Source: Nocardioidaceae bacterium
GTDB lineage: Bacteria > Actinomycetota > Actinomycetes > Propionibacteriales > Nocardioidaceae
Length of the DNA: 64,000 nt
Reading direction: 5' to 3'
NCBI GenBank assembly: GCA_030447865.1
Contig: JAUJOD010000002.1
Location: 255,881 to 319,880 of the forward strand
The translations under genes and the position numbers were made by a program. Shown piece by piece: positions 37,570 through 46,506 of this stretch (its first letter is position 1; each line of letters starts with the position of its first letter). Below the pieces are notes generated by a model. It ran no database searches. It was not told the origin of the DNA and saw only the letters and a list, made by a program, of their open reading frames with translations.

Positions 37570-38691
37570 GGTGACCGGTTGACGTGACACAGCCCCGGCC
37601 GGCTCCACCTCACCCAGAGCCGGGCGCAAGCCTCGGGGGTTCGGACAGCAGTTCGCGGGGCAGCGGTCCCAGCTGGGACCCAACTCCCCCATCGCAACCC
37701 GCTCAACCGCGTCGCCACGTTCGGCGGCTGCGCGCTCAACCAGCAGGTCACGAACCATCGCCACGTACGCCGGGTGCACTCCCGGAGTGGCGGCCCGCGC
37801 GAACGGCAGCTGCAGCGCGGCGGCGGTGGCTGCTGCCTCGGTGTCGAGGTCGTGCACCACCTCCATGTGGTCGGACACGAAGCCGATCGGCACGGCTACC
37901 ACAGCGCTGCAGCGTTCCCCTCTCGCCAGCGTGTCAAGTGCGTCGTTGACGTCGGGCTCCAGCCACGGCACGGCGGGTGGGCCGGACCTGCTGCAGTACG
38001 CCAGCTGCCAGTCGTGAGCGGTGCCGGTACGGCGTTGCACGCCCTCGGCGACCAGGCTCGCCACTGACCGGTGCTGGGAGATGTACGCCCCGCCCGATGG
38101 GCCTGACGACTCCGCCATGGCGACTGGGACCGAGTGGGTGACGAACACCAGCTGAGCAGCGCCGCGCACGTCACCGGGCAGGTCCGCCAGGGCGGCGCAG
38201 GTCGCGTCGACAAACGGCTCCACGAAGCCGGGATGATTGAAGTAGTGGCGCAGCCTGTCGACGCGCAACGAGGCCATCGGCACCACCGCGTCATGCAGGT
38301 TCTCCCTGTACTGCCGACAGCCTGAGTACGACGAGTAAGCACTGGTGACGAATGCCGCCGCCCGGACGACCCCGTCAGCCTGCATCTGCGCCGTGGTCTG
38401 GCTGAGGTAGGGCTCCCAGTTGCGGTTGCCCCAGTACACCGGGAGATCGATGCCGCTCTCGGCGAGGTCGCGCTGAACGGCCTCCCGCAACGCCCGGCAC
38501 TGGTCGTTGATCGGGCTGCGCCCGCCCCGCTCGAGGTAGTGCGAAGCCACTGCGGTGAGCCTGTCGAGCGGGATGTCGCGGCCCGCCGTGACGTTGCGCA
38601 GGAAGGGCATGACGTCGGCCGGCTGCTCCGGGCCGCCGAACGAGACGATCAGCAACGCGTCGTACGGCGCGACCGAGGCAGCATCGGACAT
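37567..38691 (-). CDS. hemH: Coproporphyrin III ferrochelatase
   Basis: Inserts iron into coproporphyrin III in the coproporphyrin-dependent haem pathway of Gram-positive bacteria. 374 residues from ATG 38691, which has GGGAGG upstream; the N terminus is YDALLIVSFGGPE. Conserved elements: YWGNRNWEPY, VFVTHSVP with the active-site His, and FVSDHMEVVHDLD with the catalytic Glu. The C terminus has RCPANCCPNP and an earlier SGCRQY, the four Cys pattern of the [2Fe-2S] cluster in actinobacterial enzymes. The ORF extends far upstream without any protein-like sequence. Confidence 0.95.
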   Translation of the reverse strand: MSDAASVAPYDALLIVSFGGPEQPADVMPFLRNVTAGRDIPLDRLTAVASHYLERGGRSPINDQCRALREAVQRDLAESGIDLPVYWGNRNWEPYLSQTTAQMQADGVVRAAAFVTSAYSSYSGCRQYRENLHDAVVPMASLRVDRLRHYFNHPGFVEPFVDATCAALADLPGDVRGAAQLVFVTHSVPVAMAESSGPSGGAYISQHRSVASLVAEGVQRRTGTAHDWQLAYCSRSGPPAVPWLEPDVNDALDTLARGERCSAVVAVPIGFVSDHMEVVHDLDTEAAATAAALQLPFARAATPGVHPAYVAMVRDLLVERAAAERGDAVERVAMGELGPSWDRCPANCCPNPRGLRPALGEVEPAGAVSRQPVT

Positions 38692-38908
38692 GCAGGAATC
38701 CTCCCACCTGTGGTGCGCCCACCGGGGTGGCGCCCCAGCCGCTCCGAGCCGGCTGCCCCCGCGCGGCTGTTCCGAGAGCGCGGCTGCCGCCGCGCGGGGG
38801 GCACCGGCTGAGGTGTTGAATAGCGGGAACAGCGCGGTGTGCCTGACCGCGGCAATCCGAACGCCGCGACACACGTGGCCACACCTCGCCAGGAGCCGGA
38901 AGGACCAC

Positions 38909-40027
38909 ATGCGCCAGCTCAAGCTCGTGGGGTTGACTGATGATGGCCGACAGGTCATCTTCGTCGATGACGCGGGTGTGCAGTTCGGGGCGCCTGCAGA
39001 CGACAAGTTGCGTGCGGCGCTTCGCGGCGACCGGCCGCGGCTCGGCCAGTTGGAGATCGAGATGGACAGCGCCTTGCGCCCCCGTGACATCCAAGCCCGT
39101 ATCCGTGCCGGGGAGACCCCAGACGCGGTGGCGGCGGTGGCCCAGGTCTCCGTCGACAAGATTTTGCCGTTCTGCATCCCAGTGCTGGCCGAACGCCACC
39201 ACATCGCGGAGTTGGCCCGGCGCAGCCACGTGCGCCGCAAGAACGTCGAGGGGCCGGCTCGCCGCCTCGCGGAGGTGGTGACCGAACGGTTGCGCAGTCG
39301 GGGGGTCAACCCCGACTCGGTCGAGTGGGACGCCTGGCGCCGCGATGACGGCCGCTGGGCGGTGCAGGGCACCTATCTCTCCGGCGAGCGGGAGCGGACC
39401 GCGTTGTTCGCCTTCGACGTGATGGGGCGCTACAGCGTTGCTGAGGACGACGAGGCCAGGTGGCTGACCGGTGAGCGTCAGTCCACCCGCAAAGGCCCTC
39501 AGCCGCGCGAAGGCGGCCGCGGTGGCGAACGTCGCCTGGCAGCCGTACCGAGTGGCAGTGACCTCCTCAGTCTGGCCGACGACGGCGACGGCGACGACGA
39601 CGCGAATGACGACCTCACGGCGGTGGTGCGGGCGATATCGGAGTCCGGTGAAACACAGCCACAACCCCCGATCACCGTGGACACCGACGGCTACCCCCGA
39701 CCAGACACTGGAGATGACGCCGCCGAGCTGCCTGCGGAGGCCAACGAACCCGCCGAAATGGCTTCGGTCCCGGACTCAACGGTGGTGGACGACGACGATC
39801 CCGCCGCGCTCACCTCGGCAGACGAGCACGCTGGTCCGTCCACCGAGCCGGCCAGCGAGCCGGTCACTGAGTCGGTGACGGGTCGCAAACGCCGACCGGG
39901 CAAGCGACCCAGCGTGCCCAGCTGGGACGAGATCATGCTGGGTGGCGCCGGCGGTGGCGGCGCCGGCGGCGACAGTGGTGCTGGTGGCGGTGAGGACAGT
40001 GGCAGGGGTAAGGACCCGGGCCACTGA
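38909..40027 (+). CDS. sepH: Septation protein SepH
   Basis: Cell-division regulator that stimulates FtsZ assembly in actinobacteria. 372 residues. The N-terminal DUF3071 domain starts MRQLKLVGLTDDGRQVIF and includes a helix-turn-helix stretch near LRPRDIQARIRAGETPDAVAAVA. A long acidic, low-complexity linker follows, then the conserved C-terminal motif KRPSVPSWDEIMLG. A Gly-rich tail ends the protein. ATG 38909 has GGAAGG upstream. Divergent from hemH over 217 nt with a GC-rich, partly palindromic stretch and no clear promoter. Position beside hemH matches Streptomyces. Confidence 0.92.
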   Translation: MRQLKLVGLTDDGRQVIFVDDAGVQFGAPADDKLRAALRGDRPRLGQLEIEMDSALRPRDIQARIRAGETPDAVAAVAQVSVDKILPFCIPVLAERHHIAELARRSHVRRKNVEGPARRLAEVVTERLRSRGVNPDSVEWDAWRRDDGRWAVQGTYLSGERERTALFAFDVMGRYSVAEDDEARWLTGERQSTRKGPQPREGGRGGERRLAAVPSGSDLLSLADDGDGDDDANDDLTAVVRAISESGETQPQPPITVDTDGYPRPDTGDDAAELPAEANEPAEMASVPDSTVVDDDDPAALTSADEHAGPSTEPASEPVTESVTGRKRRPGKRPSVPSWDEIMLGGAGGGGAGGDSGAGGGEDSGRGKDPGH

Positions 40028-40032
40028 GTGCG

Positions 40033-41949
40033 ATGACATACGTGGTGACAGGTGCCACCGGGATCGTCGGTCGGCACCTCGTCGAAGAACTGCTCAGCAA
40101 CCGCGACGGCACGATCTTCGCCGTGGTGCGGGAGGACGCGGCACCGCGGTTTGACCGCTTGCACCGCAGTCGGTGGAACTTTTCCGACCGGATCCAACCG
40201 GTGATCGGTGACCTCAACGCGACGTCGCTTGAGGTTGCCGCTGACTGGCTGCAGCAGCACCGGGGGTCGGTCTCCCACTTCTTCCACCTGGCCACGGTGT
40301 ACGACATGACCGCCCCACCTGAGCGCAACGCTGCTCTCAACGTCGCCGGCACGCGCGCGGCCGTCGCCTTGGCGGACGAGCTGGGGGCTGGTGTTTTCCA
40401 TCACCTCTCGTCGGTCGCCGTCGCTGGCGACTACCGCGGCGGGTTCGACGAGACGATGTTCGACGAAGGCCAGCGGCTCCCGTCGCCGTACCACCAGACG
40501 AAGTTTGCGGCGGAGCGCATCGTGCGCGAGGAGTGCCCCGTTCCGTGGCGCATCTACCGTCCCGCCATCGTGGTCGGTCACTCCGAGACCGGGGTGATGG
40601 ACACGATCGACGGACCGTACTACTTCTTCCCCCTCCTGAAGAAGCTGCGCGACACGCTGCCGCAGCGGGCACCGCTGATGAGCGTCGACCTCGGCGACAC
40701 CAACGTCGTACCGGTCGACTTCGTCGCGACGGCGTTGGACCACCTGGCCCACACCGACGGCCTTGACGGGCAGGCTTTCCACCTGGTCGACCCCGCGCCG
40801 CAAGCCGTTGTCGAGGTCGTCAACACGTTCGCGGTGGCGGCGAGGGCGCCCCGGCTCATGGTCCCGGTTGACCGTCGGGTCACGGCTGCGCTGCCTCGCT
40901 CGTGGGAGCCGGTCAACGTCTTGACGTCGGTGCTGCGCACCGCACCTGCGCAGCGCGCCTTGGCTGAGACGGTGGGTCGCCTTGGCGTTCCACCCGAGGT
41001 GCTCAGCCAGGTGGTGCTGCCGGCCACGTTCTCCGCCCGGGCGACCGAGAAGGCGTTGTCCAGGTACGGCATTTCGTGCCCGCCGGTGGAAACGTACGCC
41101 GCCGCGTTGTGGGACTACTGGGAGCAGCACCTGGACCCCTCGACCGCATCGGACGTTGCCTTGCGGGACGCGCTGCACGGCCGCACCGTGGTGATCACCG
41201 GCGTCAGCTCCGGGGTCGGCAGGGCCACCGCGCTGAAGGTGGCTCAGGCGGGTGTGACCCCTCTGTTGTTGGCATGCGACGAGCAGGACCTGCTCGAGAC
41301 CCAGGGCGAGATCGAGGAGGGCGGCGGTTCGGCCGCCGGCTACCCGGGCGACCTCGCCGACCTCGACGACATCGACGCGTTGACCGAGCAGATCACCGCC
41401 AAGCACCACACCGTCGACCTCGTCATCAATGCCGCCGGATGCTCGCTCGGGGGCTCGACGCAGTTGTCACGAGACAGGTTCCACGACTTCGAGCGCGCGA
41501 TGCAGTTGACGTACTTCGGTGCGGCCCGCCTCGTGCTGGGCCTGCTGCCAGCCTTGCGCGAGTCCGGCACCGGGCACGTCATCACGATCAACTCGATCGA
41601 CGCGCAAGCCGATCCACCGGCGGCGTACGTCGCAAGCAACGCAGCACGTGCCGCCTGGAGCGGAGGGGTGAGCGCGGAGCTGTCCGGAGAAGGCATCCGG
41701 TTCACCACCATCGACACGCCGCCGGTGCGTACGCCGATGGTCGCCCCGGTGACTTTCGAGGCCGACCCGACAATCACCCCAGCCCAAGCCGCCGACCTGG
41801 TCATGGCCGCGATCAAGGAGCAGCCGCACGAGATCAACTCCCCGCTCGACGCCGTCCGCGAGCTCGCCCGAGCGTTGCTTCCGGAGAGCGCTTTCCGCGT
41901 CCTGCCCATTGGCCCGCTGACCGGCCGGCCGACCCGGGGCTCCCGTTAG
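40033..41949 (+). CDS. Two-domain SDR, AcrA1-like (acyl reductase-type fusion)
   Basis: Fusion of two short-chain dehydrogenase modules, 638 residues. Residues about 1-370 are an extended SDR of the NAD_binding_4 (fatty acyl-CoA reductase-like) type, with TGATGIVGRHL at 6-16 and an intact YHQTK. Residues about 380-620 are a classical SDR with TGVSSGVGRAT and a catalytic Ser in INSID, but the expected YxxxK reads YVASN: the Lys is replaced by Asn (codon AAC). The layout resembles mycobacterial AcrA1. The second domain may be structural or use another base. ATG 40033 lies 5 nt after sepH; no firm substrate. Confidence 0.75.
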   Translation: MTYVVTGATGIVGRHLVEELLSNRDGTIFAVVREDAAPRFDRLHRSRWNFSDRIQPVIGDLNATSLEVAADWLQQHRGSVSHFFHLATVYDMTAPPERNAALNVAGTRAAVALADELGAGVFHHLSSVAVAGDYRGGFDETMFDEGQRLPSPYHQTKFAAERIVREECPVPWRIYRPAIVVGHSETGVMDTIDGPYYFFPLLKKLRDTLPQRAPLMSVDLGDTNVVPVDFVATALDHLAHTDGLDGQAFHLVDPAPQAVVEVVNTFAVAARAPRLMVPVDRRVTAALPRSWEPVNVLTSVLRTAPAQRALAETVGRLGVPPEVLSQVVLPATFSARATEKALSRYGISCPPVETYAAALWDYWEQHLDPSTASDVALRDALHGRTVVITGVSSGVGRATALKVAQAGVTPLLLACDEQDLLETQGEIEEGGGSAAGYPGDLADLDDIDALTEQITAKHHTVDLVINAAGCSLGGSTQLSRDRFHDFERAMQLTYFGAARLVLGLLPALRESGTGHVITINSIDAQADPPAAYVASNAARAAWSGGVSAELSGEGIRFTTIDTPPVRTPMVAPVTFEADPTITPAQAADLVMAAIKEQPHEINSPLDAVRELARALLPESAFRVLPIGPLTGRPTRGSR

Positions 41950-43139
41950 TCAGGGGCGTCGACCAGGAGCGGCACGAGCATCTCCTCGGGCGTGAGTGAG
42001 CCGTGCAGACCGATCAGCGACGCCTCGTGCGGGAAGCGGCTCGACGAGACGACGGCCATGCCGCTGCCGCTGGCCACCAGCACGTCGCCCAGGCGCGGTC
42101 GGACGTGGGTGTCGACCGACCCGAACCACCCTTCGTCGATGGCCTCGTCCCGGGTGACCACCCAGGCCGCGGTGCCGCAGCGCTCACGCCAGCGCAGGGC
42201 GACGTCGTCCACCGCGCCGGCCGCGCAGTACAGGTGACGAAAGCGCGCCTCACCACCGAAGACGGTGACCCCGTCGATGAGCTCCATCTCATCGTCGACG
42301 TCGATCCGCGCCTCCAGCTCGATGTCGACCATGCCGTGGTCGGCGGTGATCAGCAGCGCGGTCGTCGGCGGCAGCGCCTCCCGCAGCCGGGCTGCGAACA
42401 TGTCGATGACCGCCAACTGGTGCCGCCAGGCCCACGACGACGACCCGCGCCGGTGCCCTGTCGCGTCCAGCTCGCCGTCGTACACGTAGGTGAGCGAGGG
42501 GGAACCGGCGGCAGACCGAACGGCGGCGGAGATCCGCTCACCTGAAGTGTCTGCGGGCACGAACTCGGCCCCGCGCTGGCTGACGTCGGTCAGTCCCGAC
42601 CCAGCGAACGCTCGACGGCTGACCGCGGTTGCGGCCACGCCCGCAGTCGCGGCCCGGCCGAAAACGGTGTCATGGACCTGCCACTCGCGTGGGTCGACTG
42701 TCTTGTCCCACCGGAGCGCGTCGAGCAGCCGGTCGGTGCCGGGTATGCGGGACGTGAACCCCACCACCCCATGGGCCCCCGGCGGGAGCCCGGTGCCGAG
42801 CGTGGTCAGGCTCGTCGCTGTCGTTGACGGCACGCCGCAGGTGATCGGGCTGGTCGCCGCGGCCAGGGTCGACAGATAGGGAGCGTCCACGGCGTTGTCA
42901 CGGAGAAGCTGCCATCCGAGCCCGTCGACCAGCAGCACGACGTAGGAGTCCCTCGGCGGCAGGCTGAAGGTGTTCGTCCATCCCGGCACTCCCAGCGCCG
43001 CAACAGCCGAGGGCAAAACCTCTGCTAGTGACCCCCCGAAGTAGCGCGGCAGGACGCCCTCGGTCTGGGCGCCGTCGGTCTGGGCGCCCTCCATCCGGAC
43101 GCCCTCGGTCGAGACGCCCTCCGTTTGGGCGCTGGTCAA
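41946..43139 (-). CDS. Alkaline-phosphatase superfamily nucleotide pyrophosphatase/phosphodiesterase
   Basis: Metal-dependent phosphatase/phosphodiesterase of about 397 residues. VVLLVDGLGW holds the first metal Asp, PSTTATSLTTLGTGLPPGAHG the nucleophile Thr/Ser and Gly-His, ITADHGMVD the second metal site and HGSLTPEEMLVPL the last His. Probably hydrolyses nucleotide or nucleotide-sugar substrates; no signal peptide is visible. TTG 43139 overlaps the DUF5998 stop (TTGA). Residues 5-29 are five 5-residue repeats (xTEGV/A), encoded by 15-bp DNA repeats, so the natural start is uncertain; an ATG in the repeat is another choice. Its stop interlocks with that of the opposite gene. Confidence 0.8.
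   Translation of the reverse strand: MTSAQTEGVSTEGVRMEGAQTDGAQTEGVLPRYFGGSLAEVLPSAVAALGVPGWTNTFSLPPRDSYVVLLVDGLGWQLLRDNAVDAPYLSTLAAATSPITCGVPSTTATSLTTLGTGLPPGAHGVVGFTSRIPGTDRLLDALRWDKTVDPREWQVHDTVFGRAATAGVAATAVSRRAFAGSGLTDVSQRGAEFVPADTSGERISAAVRSAAGSPSLTYVYDGELDATGHRRGSSSWAWRHQLAVIDMFAARLREALPPTTALLITADHGMVDIELEARIDVDDEMELIDGVTVFGGEARFRHLYCAAGAVDDVALRWRERCGTAAWVVTRDEAIDEGWFGSVDTHVRPRLGDVLVASGSGMAVVSSSRFPHEASLIGLHGSLTPEEMLVPLLVDAPD
43053..43127. repeat. 15-bp tandem repeat, five units, in the phosphatase 5' end
   Basis: Five degenerate 15-nt units encode residues 5-29 as QTEGV, STEGV, RMEGA, QTDGA, QTEGV. Repeat number could vary in frame. Confidence 0.8.
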
Positions 43140-43732
43140 GAGGCCACTGTCGCAGCGCTCAGGGCGCGCGCAAACTCCAGCAGCTGGTCTACCGCCTCGG
43201 CTCCGTCAGCGCTGGAACTGATCCGCAGCGCGAAGTCCTCCGCCGACAGCATGCCGCTGTAGCCGTGGTCGCCGACGCACTCCGGGTCGTTGCAGCTGGC
43301 GGGCTCGAGGTCGACCCGCTTCACCGCGCCCCAGCCGACGGTCAGCACTGCCTCGGTAACACCCGGCGTGCTGCCCGAGTTCGGCTCGATCGCGGGGTTA
43401 GCCACCATGCGGGTGACGGCGACGCTGCCGACGCGATGAAGCGGCACCGCCTCGGTCGAGGTCGAGGCGTACGGCGCCGGGAGCAGGTCGTCGGGAGGGT
43501 GCTCGTCGGTGTGGGCGACGAGCAGCCGCGACGGGGTCAGGGCCAAGACCGTGACGTGCCTGCGCACCTCGTCCCGGTCGAACGTCGGTTCGTGGTGCAG
43601 CACGTACGCCAGCACGGGTTCCGCAGCAAGAGCGGACTCGATCGCCTCCGCTACGACGCTCGGGTAGTAGCCGCACCGGTCAATGGCGTCGCGCAGGTCG
43701 GTGGTCTGGTCCGCGGAGCTGGACTTGAGCAT
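43136..43732 (-). CDS. DUF5998 protein
   Basis: Soluble protein of 198 residues that I place in DUF5998, an actinobacterial family regularly found with this phosphatase and sepH. Recognisable parts: LRDAIDRCGYYPSVVAEAIES and ADEDPECVGDHGYSG-like CNDPECVGDHGYSG. No catalytic motif. ATG 43732 has GGGAGG 9 nt upstream; the longer in-frame ORF is not protein-like. Its stop overlaps the phosphatase start. Confidence 0.72.
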   Translation of the reverse strand: MLKSSSADQTTDLRDAIDRCGYYPSVVAEAIESALAAEPVLAYVLHHEPTFDRDEVRRHVTVLALTPSRLLVAHTDEHPPDDLLPAPYASTSTEAVPLHRVGSVAVTRMVANPAIEPNSGSTPGVTEAVLTVGWGAVKRVDLEPASCNDPECVGDHGYSGMLSAEDFALRISSSADGAEAVDQLLEFARALSAATVAS

Positions 43733-43775
43733 GGGTGCATCCTCCCACGACGCTGCGCTCACTGGCGCCGGGCGC

Positions 43776-46493
43776 TCAGTTGGCGAGGGTGTCCGTCGAG
43801 CTCGACGGCCCCGCCAGTCGGCGGGTGAACCAGTCGCTGCGGGCGTCCCCCACGGGAGCCACCCGCCCCGCCGCTCGCAGTACGGCAGCACTCCGCGCCC
43901 CCACGAGAACGAGGTCGAGGTTGAGCTCCTGCACCTCGGGCAGGTCGTCCTTCAGCTGGGCGAGCCGCAGGATGAGGTCCTCCACCAGACCGACGTCGAC
44001 CACCTCCGCGCCCCGGTAGCCGAAGAACAGCGGCGCCGCCCGCACCTCGCGGACCAGGTTGGCGGCGTCGGCCTGGGTCAGCGGCGGGATGCGGTAGGAC
44101 ACGTCCCCCAGCAGCTCCGACGGCGCTCCGGCCACTCCGAACGAGACGATGGGCCCGAACAGCGCGTCTTCGAAGCTGGCGATGGTGACCGGTACGCCAG
44201 GGGCCGCCATCGGCTGCACCACGAAACCAGCCTCGGCCGGGTCGTCGATCAACTGCGTCAGGCTCCGCCAGGCGGCGGTCATGTCGTCGGCGTCGTCGAC
44301 ACTGCGCCAGACATGCGCGAGGTCGGGTCGGTGTCTGAGCCGTTCCGCGGTCGCCTTCAACACAACGTCCCACGAGAACGCCTCACCTGCAGTGATCGCT
44401 TCTGCCAGCGAACTCACCCGTGCCGTCGGGGTCAAGGCGATGCCGTAGCTCGCTAGTAACTCACGTAGGGCGTCGTCGCCAAGCTCGGCGCCATTCGCCG
44501 ACCCGGCGAGCGCCTGGTCCACCAGCGACCGGCCGCGCCGAGGGTCGATGTCGTCGAACACGCGCGGGAGGCCCGGTGGGCGGCTGGCCCACTCGGCATG
44601 GCCGACCGCCCGCGCCAACGCCCGCACGGCAGCCTCCGGAGTGGGGTACGACGGGACCGAGCGGCGGCCGGCCGCTGCGGCAAACCCAGTGGCTGGTGAA
44701 TCAGCGGGGACCCGCAGCAGCTCCGGCACCCCTGGGGCGCCAAGGAACGTGGATACGACCGGTTTGTCGGACCGCTCCCCCACCGCCGCCACGATGCCTG
44801 CGACCGCCGTGCCGGTGGTGTTCGGCGGCGGCGTGAAGCCGGCGATGACCGCGTCGACGGTGGGGGCGCCGATCGCGTCGTCAAGGGCCTGCTCGAACTC
44901 CTCCGCGGCGGACTCGGCGCCCAGCGCCACCGATCTCGCCACGGTCAAGTCGGCCGCTGCCGCGGCGTCGGCGACGAGTAACCCCAGCGCTTCGGAGTTC
45001 CCCACGACAGCGACCCGGCGCCCCTGCGGCAGCGGCTGGTGGGCGAGCAGTTGGGCGACGTCCATCATCTCGTCCAAGGTGTCGACCCGGATCACCCCGG
45101 CCTGCCGGAACATCGCGTCGACCGCCGACTGCGGCACGACAGTGGAGCGCACGGTATGGCCGACCGGCACACCCTGCGTCGTACGACCTGACTTGACCGC
45201 CACTACCGGCTTACGGCGGCCCACGCGCCGGGCGATCCGGGAGAACTTGCGCGGGTTCCCGATCGACTCCAGGTACAGCAGCACGACGTCGGTGGCGTCG
45301 TCGTCCTCCCAGTACTGCAGCACGTCGTTGCCGGACACGTCGGCCCGATTACCTGCGGAGACGAAGGTCGAAAGCCCGAGGCCGCGCCGTGTCATGGTCT
45401 CGAGGATGGCCACCCCCAGCGCTGCGGACTGGGAGAACAGGCCGACCCGACCGGGTGGTGGCATGACTGGTGACAGCGACGCGTTGAGCGAGACCTCCGC
45501 GGCCGTGTTGATGATGCCGAGGCAGTTCGGGCCCACCAGCCGCAGGCCGTACGACCTGGCGAGCCCGACGAGCCGCCGCTGCCGCACCCGGCCCTCCTCG
45601 CCGGTCTCGGCGAAGCCGCTGGACACGACGACCAGCCCGTGCACGCCCTTGGCGGCGCAGTCGAGGACGACGTCGTGGGCGGCCTGGGCTGGGACCGCGA
45701 CGATGGCGACCTCGACGCGGTCGGGGATGTCCCGCACGTTCGGGTACGCCGGCACGCCGGCGATGGCATCGGCGGCGGGGTTGACGACGTACAGCCGACC
45801 CCGGTAGCCGCCCAGCACGAGGTTGCGCACCAGCGCGCGCCCAACACTGTCCTCCCGACGGCTCACGCCGATGACGGCGACGCTCGCCGCTGTCAAGATG
45901 CGCTCCATCGATCGTTTCTCCGCGCGATGCTCCCGCGACAGCATTACTCCCGCCGCCGTCTCGGTGTGGTCGATCGGGAACACCAGACGCAGCACACCGT
46001 CGGCTAGGTCGTCGGCGACGGAGTAGCCGGCGTCACGCAACGTGTGTGTCATGCGGGTGTTGTCGGGCAGCACCTCCGCGACGAACCGTGCCACGCCGCG
46101 CTCCCGGCCCGCCTGAGCCAGGTGCTCGAGCAGCACCTGGGCGACCCCCCTGCCCTGCTGGGAGTCCTCGACCAGGAACGCCACCTCCGCCTCAGCCTCG
46201 TCCACCTTGTCGTACCGGCCGACCCCCACGATGTCGGGACCCAAGGTGACGACGAAGGCGACCCGGTTGCGGTGGTCGACGGTGGTGAAACGTTCGAGGT
46301 CCCGCTCGGACAACGACGGGTAGGGGGCGAAGAAGCGTTTGTACTTCGACTCTGGTGAGACTCGTGAGTAGAACGCGACCAACCGGTCGGCGTCGTCCGG
46401 ACGGATTGGACGCAACCGCGCCGCTCCCCCGTCGAGCAGCAGGACGTCGGCCTCCCAGTGCGCGGGATACTGCGTCTGTCGTGCCGCATCCAC
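43776..46493 (-). CDS. GNAT-acyl-CoA synthetase fusion (Pat-like protein acetyltransferase)
   Basis: Protein of about 905 residues: an N-terminal GNAT domain (residues about 15-190, with VEDSQQGRGVAQVLLEHL as the acetyl-CoA loop) followed by an ADP-forming acyl-CoA synthetase region with CoA-binding (VAVIGVSRREDSVGRALV), succinyl-CoA-synthetase-like (GPNCLGIINT, LFSQSAALG) and ATP-grasp parts. This reversed order, GNAT first, is that of the Streptomyces PatA lysine acetyltransferase; Salmonella Pat has it last. Likely acetylates acetyl-CoA synthetase and other proteins. GTG 46493 is 7 nt after a TANNNT hexamer; GTG 46499 is an alternative. Confidence 0.85.
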   Translation of the reverse strand: MDAARQTQYPAHWEADVLLLDGGAARLRPIRPDDADRLVAFYSRVSPESKYKRFFAPYPSLSERDLERFTTVDHRNRVAFVVTLGPDIVGVGRYDKVDEAEAEVAFLVEDSQQGRGVAQVLLEHLAQAGRERGVARFVAEVLPDNTRMTHTLRDAGYSVADDLADGVLRLVFPIDHTETAAGVMLSREHRAEKRSMERILTAASVAVIGVSRREDSVGRALVRNLVLGGYRGRLYVVNPAADAIAGVPAYPNVRDIPDRVEVAIVAVPAQAAHDVVLDCAAKGVHGLVVVSSGFAETGEEGRVRQRRLVGLARSYGLRLVGPNCLGIINTAAEVSLNASLSPVMPPPGRVGLFSQSAALGVAILETMTRRGLGLSTFVSAGNRADVSGNDVLQYWEDDDATDVVLLYLESIGNPRKFSRIARRVGRRKPVVAVKSGRTTQGVPVGHTVRSTVVPQSAVDAMFRQAGVIRVDTLDEMMDVAQLLAHQPLPQGRRVAVVGNSEALGLLVADAAAAADLTVARSVALGAESAAEEFEQALDDAIGAPTVDAVIAGFTPPPNTTGTAVAGIVAAVGERSDKPVVSTFLGAPGVPELLRVPADSPATGFAAAAGRRSVPSYPTPEAAVRALARAVGHAEWASRPPGLPRVFDDIDPRRGRSLVDQALAGSANGAELGDDALRELLASYGIALTPTARVSSLAEAITAGEAFSWDVVLKATAERLRHRPDLAHVWRSVDDADDMTAAWRSLTQLIDDPAEAGFVVQPMAAPGVPVTIASFEDALFGPIVSFGVAGAPSELLGDVSYRIPPLTQADAANLVREVRAAPLFFGYRGAEVVDVGLVEDLILRLAQLKDDLPEVQELNLDLVLVGARSAAVLRAAGRVAPVGDARSDWFTRRLAGPSSSTDTLAN

Positions 46494-46500
46494 CCGCACG

Positions 46501-46506
46501 AATCTA
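46501..46506 (-). promoter_or_regulatory. Putative -10 hexamer of the Pat-like gene
   Basis: TAGATT on the minus strand, 7 nt before the GTG at 46493; its TAG is the stop codon of the upstream DinB gene. Confidence 0.45.

Noticed and set aside
38692-38908. Regulatory hairpin or terminator between hemH and sepH
   Set aside because: GC-rich palindromic words (CCGCGCGG) are present but no consistent stem or tract is found; GC bias alone explains them.
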